Notes: a model not told the origin generated them from the sequence alone. Shown: positions 16,963 through 25,653, counted from the stretch's first letter. The stretch: 64,000 nucleotides of DNA from Cellulomonas humilata (GCF_030814415.1 NZ_JAUSVB010000002.1:496001-560000); one strand, 5' to 3'. Program-made: numbers and translations.

Positions 16963-16975
16963 GAACTATATTCCT
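16963..16975. promoter_or_regulatory. Candidate MarR operator GGAACTATATTCC
   Basis: An AT-rich dyad (GGAA-N5-TTCC) in an otherwise GC-rich region. On the minus strand it overlaps a TATAGT -10 element for the MarR/MDR operon, 24 bases before the MarR start codon, so the bound regulator would block its own promoter. Confidence 0.5.
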
Positions 16976-17031
16976 GGTAATCCATCATCGATGCGAGTCA
17001 GTGGCCCCGCAGTAGTCTCCGTAGAGGCGTT

Positions 17032-17065
17032 GTAGATCGCTCTACGAATCTGTAGATTGCTCTAC
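17032..17065. promoter_or_regulatory. Two tandem operators GTAGA-N4-TCTAC
   Basis: GTAGATCGCTCTAC (17032-17045) and GTAGATTGCTCTAC (17052-17065) are near-identical 14-base palindromes exactly 20 bases apart, about two helical turns. They lie 23 bases before the LacI start codon and downstream of a possible TAGTCT -10 box (17013-17018), a position suited to autorepression. A further half-site GTAGA is at 17021. Confidence 0.65.
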
Positions 17066-17088
17066 ACGCAACGGAGCGGAGGCTTGTG

Positions 17089-18135
17089 ATGACGCCTGAG
17101 GCGGTCAAGCGCGCGACCATCGAGGACGTCGCCCGGAGGGCGGGTGTCTCTCGGGCCGCCGTCTCGAAGGTGATCCGCGGTGCGTACGGGGTCAGCGCCT
17201 CCATGCGGGAGCGGGTCGAGGCCGTGATCGAGGAGCTCGACTACCGGCCGCTGATCTCGGCACGCGGCATGCGCGGGGCGACGTTCACGCTCGGGATGGA
17301 GCTACCCGACATCGCCAACCAGTTCTTCGCCCGCATCCTCTCGGGTGCCACGACCGCGCTCGAGACCGAGCCGTACCAGCTGGTGATCGCGCCCGTCGAC
17401 CCGGACCACTCCGAGGGCTACCGGGCGCTCGAGGCCCTGGCCGATCGCCAGGTCGACGGCCTGATCGCGGTCTCGCCCCGGGTCGACCCCCGCTGGCTGG
17501 AGGAGATGTCGCGTCGCATCCCGATCGTCATGCTCGGGCGCCACGACAGCTCTGTCGGCTACGACACCGTCGTGGGCGACGACGTCTCTGGGGTCGGGAT
17601 GCTGATGCAGCACCTCCTCGAGCTGGGTCACCGCGAGATCGCCCACCTCACCCTCGACGACCAGCACACGCGCCAGGGGTCGGGCACGCCGCACTCGCTG
17701 CGGCTCGCGGCGTACGAGGCGACGATGCGCGAGGCCGGGCTGGAGAGCTCCATCCAGGTCGCCCGGTGCGACGGCGGAGAGGACAGCGCTCACCAGGCCA
17801 CGCTCCGCTTGCTCGCGAGCGGAGCGCGTCCGACGGCGATCTTCGCGGCGCACGACGAGCTCGCGATCGGCGTCCTCAGTGCACTGACGCAGCGTCCTGA
17901 CGCGTCGGAGATCTCCGTGGCCGGTTACGACAACATCAAGCAGGCCGGCCATCCGCTGATCGGTCTCACGTCGGTGGACCAGCCCGGGGAGCAGATGGGC
18001 GCGTCGGTGGTCTCGCTCCTCCTGGAGCGGCTCGCCGGACGCACGGACGCGGTCCACGAGGTCGCTACGCCGCGGCTGGTTCCCCGGAGCTCCACCCGGC
18101 CGAGGATCCGGACGAAGGGTGTTACGCGATCGTGA
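17089..18135 (+). CDS. LacI-family regulator of the rhamnoside operon
   Basis: Repressor of 348 residues. The LacI helix-turn-helix (TIEDVARRAGVSRAAVSKVIRGAYGVS) is followed by a sugar-binding effector domain (FTLGMELPDIANQFFARILSG at its start, AAHDELAIGVLSAL and SVAGYDNIKQAGHPLIGLTSVDQP towards the end). The ATG at 17089 lies 6 bases after GGAGG; a GTG one codon earlier is too close to that site. Downstream on the same strand are an ABC importer and a GH78 rhamnosidase, so the inducer is probably rhamnose or a rhamnoside. Two tandem palindromes in its own leader imply autoregulation. Confidence 0.9.
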   Translation: MTPEAVKRATIEDVARRAGVSRAAVSKVIRGAYGVSASMRERVEAVIEELDYRPLISARGMRGATFTLGMELPDIANQFFARILSGATTALETEPYQLVIAPVDPDHSEGYRALEALADRQVDGLIAVSPRVDPRWLEEMSRRIPIVMLGRHDSSVGYDTVVGDDVSGVGMLMQHLLELGHREIAHLTLDDQHTRQGSGTPHSLRLAAYEATMREAGLESSIQVARCDGGEDSAHQATLRLLASGARPTAIFAAHDELAIGVLSALTQRPDASEISVAGYDNIKQAGHPLIGLTSVDQPGEQMGASVVSLLLERLAGRTDAVHEVATPRLVPRSSTRPRIRTKGVTRS

Positions 18136-18138
18136 TAG

Positions 18139-18167
18139 ACGAGAAACCAGTCATGACAGGTTTTCGT
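18139..18167. promoter_or_regulatory. Inverted repeat upstream of the importer operon
   Basis: ACGAGAAACC and GGTTTTCGT face each other across 10 bases, just after the LacI stop and 63 bases before the binding-protein start. It could be an operator or a weak terminator; it does not match the GTAGA-N4-TCTAC motif. Confidence 0.35.
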
Positions 18168-18229
18168 GCTTGAATCCATTCATCGCTCGTCGCAGCGCGC
18201 GACGGGGTTCCCGTCCATGGAGGTCAATG

Positions 18230-19561
18230 ATGCTTTCCAGGAAGATCCGGGCCCGACGGCTCGGCGCCGTGGGGACGGTTGCGATCGCGGGTCTTGCGCT
18301 CGCGGGCTGCTCCGGCGGCGGTGGTGCCACCGATGACGAGTCCGCGTCCGGCCCCGTCGAGCTGACGATCCTGATCGACAGCACCGAAGCGACCGTCAGC
18401 ACCATGCAGGGCCTCGTCGACGCGTACACAGCGGAGAACCCGGACGTCACGATCGAGCTCGAGAACCGGCCGCAGGGCTCCGAGGGCGACAACGTCGTCA
18501 AGACGCGGCTCCAGACCGGCGACATGCCCGACCTGTTCTGGTACAACTCGGGCTCCCTGCTGCAGGCGCTCGCTCCCGAGCAGACGCTCGTCGATCTCAG
18601 CGGCGAGTCGTTCATGGACGCGGTCACCGACACGTTCAAGGCCGGCGTGACCGCGGGTGAGGGCGTCTACGGCGTCCCCGTCGGGAACGCCATGGGCGGC
18701 GGGGTCCTCTACAACAAGAAGGTCTACGAGCAGCTCGGTCTCGAGGTCCCGACCACGTGGGCGGACTTCATCTCCAACAGCGAGGCGATCAAGGCAGCTG
18801 GGATCGACCCGATCATCCAGAGCTACGGCGCCGACTCCACGTGGACCTCCCAGCTGTTCGTCCTCGGCGACTACTACAACGTCGAGGCGGCCGATCCGGG
18901 CTGGGCGGAGAAGTTCACCGCGAACGAGGCGCACTTCGCCGACACACCGTCCGCGCAGCTCGGGTTCGACCACCTCCAGGAGGGTTTCGAGAAGGGGTTG
19001 TACAACGCGGACTTCGGCACCACGACCTACGCCGACGCCCTCGAGAAGCTGGCCACCGGGACCGGCGCCCAGTACCCGATGCTCACGTTCGCGGTCAGTG
19101 AGATCCAGGCGAACTTCCCCGACAACCTGCAGGACGTCGGCTTCTTCGCCATCCCGGGAGAGGACGCCTCCGACGTGGGCATGACGACCTGGCTGTCGGC
19201 CGCGCTCTACATCCCCCAGGGTGGCGAGAACGAGGCAGCCGCAAAGGAGTTCCTCGCCTTCGTCGCCTCGCCGGAGGGGTGCGACGCGCAGACCGAGGCG
19301 GTCGGCGTGACAGGCCCGTACTTCATCGACGGCTGTGACCTGCCCGCCGACCTGCCGCCCGCGGTCCAGGACCTGCAGGCGTACTTCGACAGCGGCAAGA
19401 CGTTCCCGGCGCTCGAGTTCCTCTCGCCCGTCAAGGGCCCGTCCCTCGAGCAGATCACGGTGGCGGTCGGCTCGGGGATCAACACCGGAGCGGAGGGCGC
19501 CGCGCTCTACGACGACGACGTGCTGAAGCAGGCCCAGCAGCTCGGCCTCGAGGGCTGGTAA
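18230..19561 (+). CDS. ABC transporter sugar-binding lipoprotein (family 1)
   Basis: Extracellular solute-binding protein of 443 residues, lipid-anchored: the lipobox is LALAGC, with the cysteine around residue 24. The body has the family-1 carbohydrate-binding pattern (QTGDMPDLFWYNSG, GVYGVPVGNAMGGGVLYNKKVYEQLGL, WADFISNSEAIKAAGIDPI). GGAGG at 18219-18223 is 6 bases from the ATG at 18230; an ATG one codon earlier is possible. It is followed, after a strong hairpin, by two MalF/MalG-type permeases and a GH78 enzyme, so it probably captures rhamnosides or rhamnogalacturonan fragments. No ATPase is encoded here; the importer would share a MsiK-like ATPase encoded elsewhere, as is usual in actinobacteria (inference). 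Confidence 0.92.
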   Translation: MLSRKIRARRLGAVGTVAIAGLALAGCSGGGGATDDESASGPVELTILIDSTEATVSTMQGLVDAYTAENPDVTIELENRPQGSEGDNVVKTRLQTGDMPDLFWYNSGSLLQALAPEQTLVDLSGESFMDAVTDTFKAGVTAGEGVYGVPVGNAMGGGVLYNKKVYEQLGLEVPTTWADFISNSEAIKAAGIDPIIQSYGADSTWTSQLFVLGDYYNVEAADPGWAEKFTANEAHFADTPSAQLGFDHLQEGFEKGLYNADFGTTTYADALEKLATGTGAQYPMLTFAVSEIQANFPDNLQDVGFFAIPGEDASDVGMTTWLSAALYIPQGGENEAAAKEFLAFVASPEGCDAQTEAVGVTGPYFIDGCDLPADLPPAVQDLQAYFDSGKTFPALEFLSPVKGPSLEQITVAVGSGINTGAEGAALYDDDVLKQAQQLGLEGW

Positions 19562-19574
19562 GCATCCGACCATC

Positions 19575-19609
19575 ACCGGGTCCGGCCTGCAGCGCAGGCC
19601 GGACCCGGT
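19575..19609 (+). terminator. Intra-operon hairpin between binding protein and permease
   Basis: A perfect 15-pair stem (ACCGGGTCCGGCCTG with its complement) and a 5-base loop lie 13 bases after the binding-protein stop and 18 before the permease start. It likely acts as a partial terminator or 3' stabiliser so that more binding protein than permease is made. Confidence 0.7.
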
Positions 19610-19627
19610 CGCACCGGGGAGTCGAAC

Positions 19628-20548
19628 ATGACGACGATCACGCGCCCGCGGGCGACGACGCGCAGGCGGCAACGCGCGCGGACGAGCACCCACCACCAGG
19701 CGGCCTACCCGCTCTGGTTCCTGCTCCCGGCGATCGTCATCTTCACGGTCCTGTTCCTCGTCCCCACGATGTCGTCCTTCTACTTCAGCCTGACGCGCTG
19801 GTCGCTGTTCGACATCGAGTTCATCGGGTTCGAGAACTTCGTGACGTTCTTCACCGAGCCGTCGCTGTCCAGGAGCCTCACCAACACGCTCGTCTACGCC
19901 GTGCTCACCTCGGGGGCGAAGGTCGTCCTCGGGATGGGGCTGGGCGTGCTGCTGACCTCACAGATCATCGGTCGGGGCTACCTGCGCAACGTCGTGTTCT
20001 TCCCCGTGCTCGTCTCGGTGGTGGGTGTCGGGATCACGTTCTCCGTGCTGATGAACCCCACGGAGGGGCTCATCAACCAGGCTCTGGCCCTCGTCGGGAT
20101 CTCCGGACCGGCCTGGCTCACCGATCCGACGCTCGCGCTGATCTCCGTGGCGCTCGTGGACATCTGGAAGGGCGTCGGACTTGCCACGCTGATCTACATC
20201 GCGGGCATCGTGTCCATCCCGCAGGAGTACGTCGAGGCGGCTCGCGTCGACGGTGCCGGTGGGGTCAAGGCGTTCTGGTACGTGACGGTGCCGTTGCTGT
20301 GGCCGGCGACCTCCACGGTCATCATCCTGTCGCTCATCGGCGGGCTGCGGACGTTCGACCTCATCTGGACCATGACCCACGGCGGTCCGGGATTCTCGTC
20401 CGACGTGCTCGCGTCGGTCGTGTTCAAGCAGTACCAGGCGGGCTTCTACGGCATCTCCACCGCAGGGAACGTCGTCCTGTTCGTGGTCGTCACCGCGATC
20501 GTCCTCCCGGTCAGCCGCTTCCTGAGCCGGAAGGAAGCGGAGCTGTGA
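19628..20548 (+). CDS. ABC sugar transporter permease, MalF type
   Basis: Inner-membrane permease of 306 residues with about six transmembrane helices (the first FLLPAIVIFTVLFLVPTMSS). The EAA loop that docks the ATPase is EYVEAARVDGAGGVKAFWYVTVPLLWP. It pairs with the next gene, whose GTG overlaps this TGA, so the two permeases are made in equal amounts. The ATG at 19628 follows GGGGAG. The likely substrate is rhamnose-containing saccharides because a GH78 gene closes the operon; the sequence alone does not fix specificity. Confidence 0.92.
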   Translation: MTTITRPRATTRRRQRARTSTHHQAAYPLWFLLPAIVIFTVLFLVPTMSSFYFSLTRWSLFDIEFIGFENFVTFFTEPSLSRSLTNTLVYAVLTSGAKVVLGMGLGVLLTSQIIGRGYLRNVVFFPVLVSVVGVGITFSVLMNPTEGLINQALALVGISGPAWLTDPTLALISVALVDIWKGVGLATLIYIAGIVSIPQEYVEAARVDGAGGVKAFWYVTVPLLWPATSTVIILSLIGGLRTFDLIWTMTHGGPGFSSDVLASVVFKQYQAGFYGISTAGNVVLFVVVTAIVLPVSRFLSRKEAEL

Positions 20549-21369
20549 AGACCCGCCGCTACGTCGCCGGGGGCATCGCGATCCTGGCCTCGCTCGTCGT
20601 CTTCGTCGTCCCCTTCGTCTTCATCCTGCTGACCGCGGGCAAGGGCAGGGCCGAGGCGAACCAGCTCGAGTTCACCTGGCCGACCGACTGGCAGCTGTGG
20701 GAGAACGTCGTCGAGGTCTGGAACACGCGCGACGGCATGTTCCTCACTGCGATGATCAACAGCGTCATCCTCACGGTCGCGAGCGTCTCCGGGATGGTCG
20801 TCCTGGGCGCGATGGTGGGCTACGTGCTCCAGCGCCGCAAGGGCTGGTGGACGCCGGTCGCCAACGTGCTCATCCTCGCCGGCCTGATCATCCCGCCCGC
20901 GGTCGTCCCGACGATCTGGGTGATGCAGGGTCTGGGCATCTACAAGACGCTGCCCGGGCTCGTGATGATCGAGATCGCGTTCGGCCTGGCGTTCACCGTG
21001 CTGCTGATCCGCGCCTTCGTCGCAAACATCCCGCGGGAGCTCGACGAGGCGGCGCTGATCGACGGCGCCGGGCCGCTCCGGCTGTTCTTCCAGGTCGTCT
21101 TCCCGCTGCTCCGGTCGGTGATCATCACGGTCGTCGTCGTGCAGTCGGTCTTCGTGTTCAACGACTTCCAGAACCCGCTCTACTTCCTGCCCGGCAACGA
21201 GAACGCCACCGTGCAGCTGACGCTCTTCAACTTCCAGTCCCAGTTCAACCAGATGCGGAACCTGTTGTTCACGGACATCCTCCTGATCACCATCCCGCCG
21301 CTGCTGATGTACATGTTCTTCAACCGTCGGATCGTCGCCGGGCTCACGTCCGGTGCCATCAAGGGCTGA
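20545..21369 (+). CDS. ABC sugar transporter permease, MalG type
   Basis: Second permease, 274 residues, about six helices. The EAA loop is RELDEAALIDGAGPLRLFFQVVFPLLRS. GTG at 20545 overlaps the preceding stop (GTGA). In-frame starts further upstream would read through the MalF-type gene out of phase and are rejected. The GH78 gene starts 9 bases later. It forms the heterodimeric channel with the preceding permease and needs an ATPase not encoded in this window. Confidence 0.92.
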   Translation: MKTRRYVAGGIAILASLVVFVVPFVFILLTAGKGRAEANQLEFTWPTDWQLWENVVEVWNTRDGMFLTAMINSVILTVASVSGMVVLGAMVGYVLQRRKGWWTPVANVLILAGLIIPPAVVPTIWVMQGLGIYKTLPGLVMIEIAFGLAFTVLLIRAFVANIPRELDEAALIDGAGPLRLFFQVVFPLLRSVIITVVVVQSVFVFNDFQNPLYFLPGNENATVQLTLFNFQSQFNQMRNLLFTDILLITIPPLLMYMFFNRRIVAGLTSGAIKG

Positions 21370-21378
21370 GCGGATCTC

Positions 21379-24186
21379 ATGACCACCGAAATCACGTCCC
21401 TGCGTCTCGAGTACGGGTCCGCGACACCGTTCGTCGGCGTCGAGCGCCCTCGGATCTCCTGGAAGACGGCGACCGACGTCCCCGACTGGGAACAGGCGTC
21501 GGCCGAGCTGAGCTGGACGACCGACGGCGTCGAGTCGTTCGCGACGGTGGCCGGTCGGGAGTCCGTCCTCGTCGCGTGGCCGTTCGCCGCGCTCAGCCCC
21601 CGCCGGAGCGGAGTGCTGCGCGTGCGCACCACCGGGACCGACGGCGCACGGAGCGTGTGGAGCGACCCGGTGGCGGTGACCGGCGGGATGCTCGCACCGG
21701 GGGAGTGGCGCGCAGCCTTCATCGGCCTCGCGGCACCGGAGCGCCCCGCGCACCCCCTGCTGGTCCGCCGCGAGTTCGAGGTCGACGGCGACGTCCGGGC
21801 CGCCACCCTGTACGCGACCGCCGAGGGCGTCTACCAGCTCGAGGTCAACGGCCGCGGGGTCGACGACCAGGTGCTCAAGCCCGGGTGGACGTCGTACCAG
21901 TACCGACTGATCCATGAGACGACGGACGTCACGCGGCACGTGCGCCGCGGCCGGAACGCCCTGGGGGCGGCGGTTGCGGGCGGCTGGTTCACCGAGCGGT
22001 ACGGCTTCCAGGGCAACGCGCGGACGTTCTACGGCGAGCAGCCGGCGGTCGCCGCCCAGCTGGTGGTCGAGTACGTCGACGGCCGCGTCCAGACGGTCGT
22101 CACCGGGCCGGACTGGTCCGCGACCGGCGACGGCGAGATCGTCACCAGCGGCATCTACGTCGGCGAGCACGTCGACGCCCGCCGCCGGGAGGCGGGCTGG
22201 TCCGCACCAGGCTTCGACGACTCGGCCTGGCAGCCGGTCTCGGTGCACGAGGGCTCCGTCGAGCCCGAGGCGCGGAGCGGGCCCGTCGCCCGGCGGATCG
22301 AGGAGCTGGCCGTGCGCGAGGTCCTCACCTCGCCGAGCGGTGCGACCCTCCTCGACTTCGGCCAGAACGTCGTCGGCCGCCTCCGGATCACCGTCTCGGG
22401 CGAGGCCGGCCAGGAGATCGTCCTGCGCCACGCGGAGGTGCTCGAGTTCGGGGAGCTCGGCACCCGGCCGCTCCGCCTCGCCGACGCGACCGACCGGTAC
22501 GTCCTCGCCGGGGCCGGCGTCGAGACCTGGGAGCCCGCCTTCACGTTCCACGGATTCCGGTACGTGCAGGTCGACGGCTGGCCGGGAGAGCTGGACCCGG
22601 CCGACATCGTCGCCGTCGTGGTGCACAGCGACATGGAACGCACGGGGTGGTTCCGCAGCTCCGACCCGCTCCTCGACCGCTTCCACGAGAACGTGGTGTG
22701 GGGCATGCGGGGGAACTTCCTCTACCTCCCGACCGACTGCCCGCAACGCGACGAGCGCCTCGGCTGGACGGGGGACATCCAGGTCTTCGCGCCGGCCGCG
22801 ACCTACCTCTTCGACGCCGGCGGTCTCCTTGCGTCCTGGTTGCGTGACCTGCTGCTCGAGCAGCGCGGCGGCGCAGGGGTGCCGTTCGTGGTGCCCGACG
22901 TCCTCGGCTCGGCGGCGATGCCGGCGGCGGCGTGGGGCGATGCCGCGACGGTCGTGCCGAGCGTGCTCTACGAGCGGTACGCGGATCGCGGTGTGCTCGA
23001 GGCGCAGCTCGACAGCATGCGCGGCTGGGTCGACCAGGTGCTCGAGATCGCCGGTGGACGTCACCTGTGGGAGGGGCGGTTCCAGTTCGGGGACTGGCTC
23101 GACCCGGACGCGCCGTCGGACCGGCCGGCCCACGCGAAGACCGACGCGGACATCGTCGCGAGCGCCTACCTCTACCGGTCGACCAGGCTCCTCGCGGAGG
23201 CAGCCGGGGTCCTCGGCCGGCACGAGCTCGCCGACCGGTACGCGGCCGAGGCGGAGGTCGTGCGGCGTGCCTGGCTCGACGAGTACGTCACGCCGGCGGG
23301 GCGCATCGTCTCCGACGCGCAGACCGCCTACGCGCTCGCCATCATGTTCGACCTCGAGACCGACCCGATCCGTCTGGAGATGATGGGCGACCGCCTCGCG
23401 GGTCTCGTGCGGCGCGACGGCTACCGCATCGGGACCGGCTTCGTCGGCACGCCACTGGTCACCGACGCGCTCACCCGCACGAGACACGACGACGCGGCGT
23501 CGCGGCTCCTCCTCCAGACCGAGAACCCGTCGTGGCTCTACCCGGTGACGATGGGCGCCACCACGGTGTGGGAGCGCTGGGACAGCATGCTCGAGGACGG
23601 CACCATCAACCCCGGCGAGATGACGTCGTTCAACCACTACGCGCTCGGTGCGATCGCCGACTGGCTCCACCGACGCGTCGCCGGGCTCGCCCCCGCGGAA
23701 CCCGGATACCGTCGGATCAGGGTCGCGCCGGTCCCGCTGCGCGGGCTCGACCACGCGGAGACGGAGCACGAGACGCCATTCGGGCGTGCCCGCGTCGCCT
23801 GGTCCGCGGACGCGGGACAGATCACCGTGTCGGCGACGGTCCCGCCGAACACGCGTGCCGAGGTCCTCCTCCCGGGTCGCTCGGAGACCTTCGAGGTGGG
23901 TTCGGGGCAGCACCGCTGGACGCTCGACGACAGCAGGGACGACCACCGCACCGTCGAGCTGGGTCTGCACAGCTCGCTGGCTGCGATCGTCGAGGACCGC
24001 GAGGCCTACGAGACGGTGGTCGCAGTGCTCGACGCGGCAGACCCCGAGTGGTCGAGAACCTTTCGACGGCACACCCAGTGGGTCGAGGAGCGCCGGCTGA
24101 GTGAGGCGTTCCTCCTCGGCGCGCCGAACCTCGAGTCGCGCGTGGAGTCCGCGCTCGACGAGCTCAACGGCCGACGGCGGCGCTGA
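21379..24186 (+). CDS. Alpha-L-rhamnosidase, GH78
   Basis: Hydrolyses terminal alpha-L-rhamnose from rhamnosides or rhamnogalacturonan oligomers. The 935-residue protein has no signal peptide, so it acts on imported substrate. An N-terminal beta-domain begins LRLEYGSATPFVGVERPRISW. The catalytic region has the GH78 acid motif DCPQRDERLGWTGD (about residue 455) in an (alpha/alpha)6 barrel, and the likely base is Glu in TTVWERWDSMLED. A C-terminal beta-domain ends near NTRAEVLLPG. About 60 extra charged residues follow (from EDREAYETVV to the end), longer than the usual C-terminus and without a recognised fold. It closes the importer operon. No rhamnose isomerase, kinase or aldolase is nearby. 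Confidence 0.93.
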   Translation: MTTEITSLRLEYGSATPFVGVERPRISWKTATDVPDWEQASAELSWTTDGVESFATVAGRESVLVAWPFAALSPRRSGVLRVRTTGTDGARSVWSDPVAVTGGMLAPGEWRAAFIGLAAPERPAHPLLVRREFEVDGDVRAATLYATAEGVYQLEVNGRGVDDQVLKPGWTSYQYRLIHETTDVTRHVRRGRNALGAAVAGGWFTERYGFQGNARTFYGEQPAVAAQLVVEYVDGRVQTVVTGPDWSATGDGEIVTSGIYVGEHVDARRREAGWSAPGFDDSAWQPVSVHEGSVEPEARSGPVARRIEELAVREVLTSPSGATLLDFGQNVVGRLRITVSGEAGQEIVLRHAEVLEFGELGTRPLRLADATDRYVLAGAGVETWEPAFTFHGFRYVQVDGWPGELDPADIVAVVVHSDMERTGWFRSSDPLLDRFHENVVWGMRGNFLYLPTDCPQRDERLGWTGDIQVFAPAATYLFDAGGLLASWLRDLLLEQRGGAGVPFVVPDVLGSAAMPAAAWGDAATVVPSVLYERYADRGVLEAQLDSMRGWVDQVLEIAGGRHLWEGRFQFGDWLDPDAPSDRPAHAKTDADIVASAYLYRSTRLLAEAAGVLGRHELADRYAAEAEVVRRAWLDEYVTPAGRIVSDAQTAYALAIMFDLETDPIRLEMMGDRLAGLVRRDGYRIGTGFVGTPLVTDALTRTRHDDAASRLLLQTENPSWLYPVTMGATTVWERWDSMLEDGTINPGEMTSFNHYALGAIADWLHRRVAGLAPAEPGYRRIRVAPVPLRGLDHAETEHETPFGRARVAWSADAGQITVSATVPPNTRAEVLLPGRSETFEVGSGQHRWTLDDSRDDHRTVELGLHSSLAAIVEDREAYETVVAVLDAADPEWSRTFRRHTQWVEERRLSEAFLLGAPNLESRVESALDELNGRRRR

Positions 24187-24208
24187 CGGGCGCCTCGCAG
24201 GTGGCGGA

Positions 24209-24214
24209 TAGGAT
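24209..24214 (+). promoter_or_regulatory. -10 box (TAGGAT) of a leaderless TetR transcript
   Basis: TAGGAT ends 6 bases before the GTG at 24221, with no ribosome binding site between; it fixes that GTG as the start. Confidence 0.55.
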
Positions 24215-24220
24215 CGCGCC

Positions 24221-24790
24221 GTGTCGAAGCGAGGTCCGTACGCGAAAGGCTCGGCGAAGCGGCACGAGATCCTCGATCGAGCTCTCGAGGTCATCGAGCG
24301 CGAGGGGTACAACAGCATCTCTGCGCGCGAGATCGCACGCGAGTCGGGGCTGAGCCAGGCCGGCCTCCTGCACTACTTCAAGACGAAGGAAGAGCTCTTC
24401 GTCGAGGTCGTGCGACGGCGCGACGACGCCCTGTTCGACGAGTTCGACGGGCGGGACCCGATCGAGACGCTCGTCGAGAGCGTCCGGCGCAGCGCGGACA
24501 GCCCGGGTCTCGCGCGGCTCTTCGCCGCGGTCAGCGTCGACAGCACGGACGCCCAGCACCCTGGGCACGCCTACTTCGCCTACCGCTATGCCCGGCTGCG
24601 GTCGCGTCTGGCCGAGTCGGTGCGGGACCGCCAGAGCCGCGGCGAGTTCTCCGCCGACCGGGACCCGGATGCAGTGGCCGTAGCCCTGCTGGCGCTCGCC
24701 GACGGCCTGCGGGTCCTGTGGCTGCTCGATCCGACGATCGACGTCGTTGGGCGATTCATGGAGTCCTGGGAGCTCATGCGGCGGGACTGA
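24221..24790 (+). CDS. TetR-family transcriptional regulator
   Basis: Repressor of 189 residues with an N-terminal TetR helix-turn-helix (RHEILDRALEVIEREGYNSISAREIARESGLSQ cut here to its core SAREIARESGLSQAGLLHYF) and a ligand-binding helical C-terminus. The leaderless promoter gives it an expression unit separate from the rhamnosidase 34 bases upstream. It lies in the same direction as the hemerythrin gene, but no shared operator is evident. It may regulate sugar or detoxification genes elsewhere; the target is unknown. Confidence 0.88.
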   Translation: MSKRGPYAKGSAKRHEILDRALEVIEREGYNSISAREIARESGLSQAGLLHYFKTKEELFVEVVRRRDDALFDEFDGRDPIETLVESVRRSADSPGLARLFAAVSVDSTDAQHPGHAYFAYRYARLRSRLAESVRDRQSRGEFSADRDPDAVAVALLALADGLRVLWLLDPTIDVVGRFMESWELMRRD

Positions 24791-24862
24791 GCCACGGCTC
24801 GTCGTCGTCCTGATCGTTGCTGGACGCGGCGGAGGGTGATGTGGCGTGGGGCGGGGTGGGAG

Positions 24863-24868
24863 TAGCGT
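24863..24868 (+). promoter_or_regulatory. Possible -10 box (TAGCGT) for the hemerythrin gene
   Basis: TAGCGT fits TANNNT and lies 50 bases before the ATG at 24919, leaving a leader that contains a GGTGGAGGAC ribosome binding site. Confidence 0.3.
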
Positions 24869-24918
24869 TCGCCTCGCGCCGCGATGACGTCGATGTCGAT
24901 GATCGGGTGGAGGACGGG

Positions 24919-25653
24919 ATGGCCAAGAGACTGCCGCCCCCCGGGCCGCTGGCGGCCGGGCAGCACCCCGGCTGCGACACGTCGGGGATGATCCTCGTCC
25001 ACCGGATCTTCCGTTGGCTGTATCGGGAGCTTCCTGAGCTGGTGCGCGAGGTCGAGCCCGGCGACACCGCGCGCTCCGCGGTCGTCGGCCGCTACGCCCA
25101 CCTCGACTTCTTCGCCCTGCACATGCACCACGAGACCGAGGACATGGTGCTGTGGGACCGGCTGGTCGCGCGCGAACCCGCCTGCACCCTGCACGTCGGT
25201 CAGATGCGAGCCCAGCACGCCGAGGTCGCGGTCCGGCTCGCGCGGATCGAGCCACAGCTCGAGCCCTGGGTGGGCACCGCCGATCCCCGGCTTCGCGACG
25301 CCTTCGCCGCCGACATCGAGGAGCTCCGCGACCTGCTGTCGGCGCACCTCGGGCAGGAGGAGGACGACATCCTCCCTGTCGCCGGGGAGGTCATGTCGCA
25401 GCAGGAGTGGGACTTCATGGAGGAGCACACGCGCGCCACTCTCATGGCCCACCGCAAGGAGCTCGGGAAGGACGTCCTGGCGCTCCAGCTCGGCCTGCTG
25501 ATCGCGAGCGTCCCCGAGGCCGAGCGAGAGGAGTGGGTCCGTGCCAACGTGCCCGCACCGATCCGGGTCCTGTACCTCCTCCTCATGAAGCGGAGATACG
25601 ACAGCGCCATGCGGGAGCTCTACCCCGACCGACCCGTGCCCACGATGGTGTGA
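24919..25653 (+). CDS. Hemerythrin HHE-domain protein
   Basis: Cytoplasmic helical protein of 244 residues. The metal-binding pattern of HHE hemerythrins is visible as HRIFRWLYRELP, HLDFFALHMHHETEDMVLWD and LSAHLGQEEDDILP, which supply His and Glu ligands for a di-iron centre. Proteins of this type bind oxygen or NO or take part in stress sensing in actinobacteria. The ATG at 24919 follows GGTGGAGGAC. An upstream extension in the same frame is arginine/aspartate-poor and lacks homology, so it is left out. The SRPBCC gene follows after 26 bases, probably on the same transcript. The direct role is unknown. Confidence 0.85.
   Translation: MAKRLPPPGPLAAGQHPGCDTSGMILVHRIFRWLYRELPELVREVEPGDTARSAVVGRYAHLDFFALHMHHETEDMVLWDRLVAREPACTLHVGQMRAQHAEVAVRLARIEPQLEPWVGTADPRLRDAFAADIEELRDLLSAHLGQEEDDILPVAGEVMSQQEWDFMEEHTRATLMAHRKELGKDVLALQLGLLIASVPEAEREEWVRANVPAPIRVLYLLLMKRRYDSAMRELYPDRPVPTMV

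Noticed and set aside
17021..17065. GTAGA repeats considered as a riboswitch or attenuator
   Set aside because: The stems would be only 5 pairs; central CG and two-turn spacing fit protein binding better.
20446..24318. Minus-strand open frame of 1290 codons
   Set aside because: Antisense to the permease and GH78 genes, with no recognisable sequence.
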